NCBI GenBank assembly: GCA_030690245.1
Contig: JAUYGW010000304.1
Coordinates: 1-7,030, forward strand
Length of the DNA stretch: 7,030 nt
Origin: Gallionella sp.
GTDB lineage: Bacteria; Pseudomonadota; Gammaproteobacteria; Burkholderiales; Gallionellaceae
Direction: 5' to 3'
Positions within the stretch are counted from its first letter, which is position 1. Every line of letters starts with the position of its first letter. The position numbers and the translations under genes were made by a program. Of the stretch, positions 6,157-7,030 are shown in pieces. Under the pieces are notes generated by a model. That model was given only the letters and a program-made list of their open reading frames with translations, did no database searches and was not told where the DNA came from.

Positions 6157-6243
6157 GTAGCACGGATGGAATGCAATGAAATCCGGGGCCAAGTGTAAAC
6201 CTGAACCCGGAACCCGGATTCCGCTTTGCTCCATCCAGGCTAC
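6157..6243. repeat. Pair of inverted GTAG-headed hairpins (REPIN-like element)
   Basis: Two 31-nt units face each other. The left unit (6157-6187, plus strand) starts GTAG, then CACGGAT, a 13-nt loop and ATCCGGG. The right unit (6243-6213, minus strand) starts GTAG, then CCTGGAT, a 13-nt loop and ATCCGGG. Each unit folds into a 7-bp stem (one mismatch on the left, one G-T pair on the right), and the units agree at 22 of 31 positions. A 25-bp spacer (6188-6212) separates them. A 5' GTAG followed by an imperfect hairpin is the known signature of REP elements moved by RAYT (TnpA-REP) enzymes, and two inverted REPs form a REPIN. No RAYT gene is in the window. The right end overlaps the last bases of ubiD. 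Confidence 0.75.
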
Positions 6244-7030
6244 AGTCCCAGCTCTCCCCACATCGCATCTACCTTGGCTTTCACCGCCGCGCTCATCACG
6301 ATCGGCGTACCCCATTCGCGCTGCGTCTCGCCCGGCCACTTATTGGTCGCGTCCAGCCCCATCTTGCCGCCCAGCCCCGACACCGGGCTGGCGAAATCCA
6401 GATAATCGATGGGCGTGTTTTCCACCAGCAGCGTGTCGCGCGCCGGATCGACGCGCGTGGTGATCGCCCAGATGACCTCTTTCCAGTCGCGCACGTCGAT
6501 GTCGTCGTCCACCACGATGATGAACTTGGTGTACATGAACTGGCGCAGGAAGCTCCAGATGCCGAACATCACGCGCTTGGCGTGTCCCGGATATTGTTTC
6601 TTGATGCTCACCACCGCCATGCGGTAGCTGCATCCTTCCGGCGGCAGGTAAAAATCGACGATCTCGGGAAACTGTTTCTGCAGAAGCGGCACGAACACTT
6701 CGTTCAGCGCCACGCCCAGCATCGCCGGTTCGTCGGGTGGCTTGCCGGTGTAGGTGGAATGGTAGATCGGGTTGCGGCGCATCGTGATGCGCTCGATGGT
6801 GAACACCGGGAACTTGTCCTGCTCGTTGTAGTAGCCGGTGTGATCGCCATACGGCCCTTCAAGGGCGGTCTCACCGGGATGGATCACGCCTTCCAGCACG
6901 ATCTCGGCGGAAGCGGGCACTTGCAGATCGCTGCCGATGCACTTCACCAGTTCGGTCTTGCTGCCGCGCAGCAGACCGGCGAACTGGTATTCGGACAATG
7001 CATCGGGAACCGGCGTGACCGCGCCGAGGA
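6240..7030 (-). CDS. ubiD: UbiD, 3-octaprenyl-4-hydroxybenzoate decarboxylase (5' part beyond window)
   Basis: The frame enters from the right edge and ends at TAG (6242-6240), giving 262 C-terminal residues of a protein that is usually about 490 long. UbiD is a prenylated-FMN enzyme (cofactor made by UbiX) that removes the carboxyl group of the prenylated 4-hydroxybenzoate in ubiquinone synthesis, at the cytoplasmic membrane. Seen directly, in order: [26 protein letters not shown], the acidic segment [87 protein letters not shown] and [11 protein letters not shown], all near-identical in character to E. coli UbiD. The TTG at 6998 is an internal leucine codon, not the start, since conserved sequence continues upstream of it. 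The stop codon falls inside the right end of the REPIN-like element; the C-terminus MWGELGL looks native. Confidence 0.96.
   Translation of the reverse strand, partial: LGAVTPVPDALSEYQFAGLLRGSKTELVKCIGSDLQVPASAEIVLEGVIHPGETALEGPYGDHTGYYNEQDKFPVFTIERITMRRNPIYHSTYTGKPPDEPAMLGVALNEVFVPLLQKQFPEIVDFYLPPEGCSYRMAVVSIKKQYPGHAKRVMFGIWSFLRQFMYTKFIIVVDDDIDVRDWKEVIWAITTRVDPARDTLLVENTPIDYLDFASPVSGLGGKMGLDATNKWPGETQREWGTPIVMSAAVKAKVDAMWGELGL

Noticed and set aside
6240..6998. Taking TTG at 6998 as the start of a short 252-residue UbiD.
   Set aside because: The frame continues to the window edge with conserved UbiD sequence ([11 protein letters not shown]), so this TTG is an internal leucine and the gene is cut by the window.

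Overview
The window reads as an ordinary chromosomal segment of a Gram-negative betaproteobacterium. The evidence is a Neisseria/Burkholderia-type porin, a Slt-type lytic transglycosylase, the HD-domain fused form of CCA-adding enzyme found in Beta- and Gammaproteobacteria, UbiD of aerobic-type ubiquinone synthesis, and GC-rich codon use. A freshwater Nitrosomonadales/Gallionellaceae-like lineage would fit, but that placement is an impression and was not tested. I see no phage, CRISPR, toxin-antitoxin or defence system, and no convincing undescribed multi-gene system.

Layout. At the left edge, on the minus strand, lies the 5' part of a monothiol (CGFS) glutaredoxin gene with its own near-consensus promoter. 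Upstream of it on the same strand is a 414-residue outer-membrane porin closed by a textbook UUCG-tetraloop terminator. A 248-bp divergent intergenic region (1692-1939) carries the porin promoter, a perfect GC-rich palindrome and a probable extended -10 promoter for slt. The plus strand then holds slt (periplasmic peptidoglycan transglycosylase), cca (tRNA 3'-end synthesis and repair) and a small 184-residue outer-membrane beta-barrel protein with a strong terminator. The right edge holds the 3' part of ubiD on the minus strand, converging on that terminator.

The most unusual content is repetitive DNA. Three different repeat-like elements sit in or at the edge of this housekeeping block: (1) a stretch inside slt that resembles a dispersed intergenic repeat but is read in frame; (2) a 144-bp inverted-repeat element between slt and cca whose arms are built from 10-bp units; (3) an 87-bp pair of GTAG-headed hairpins (REPIN-like) whose outer end contains the ubiD stop codon. 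The leader of the small outer-membrane protein also has two candidate RNA stems of unknown role.

Functionally the genes are mostly independent. Slt remodels the cell wall, Cca matures tRNAs, UbiD works in quinone synthesis, the glutaredoxin handles Fe-S clusters, and the porin and small barrel protein are envelope components. The slt-cca pair is co-oriented but separated by the 144-bp element, so it may no longer be a simple operon.
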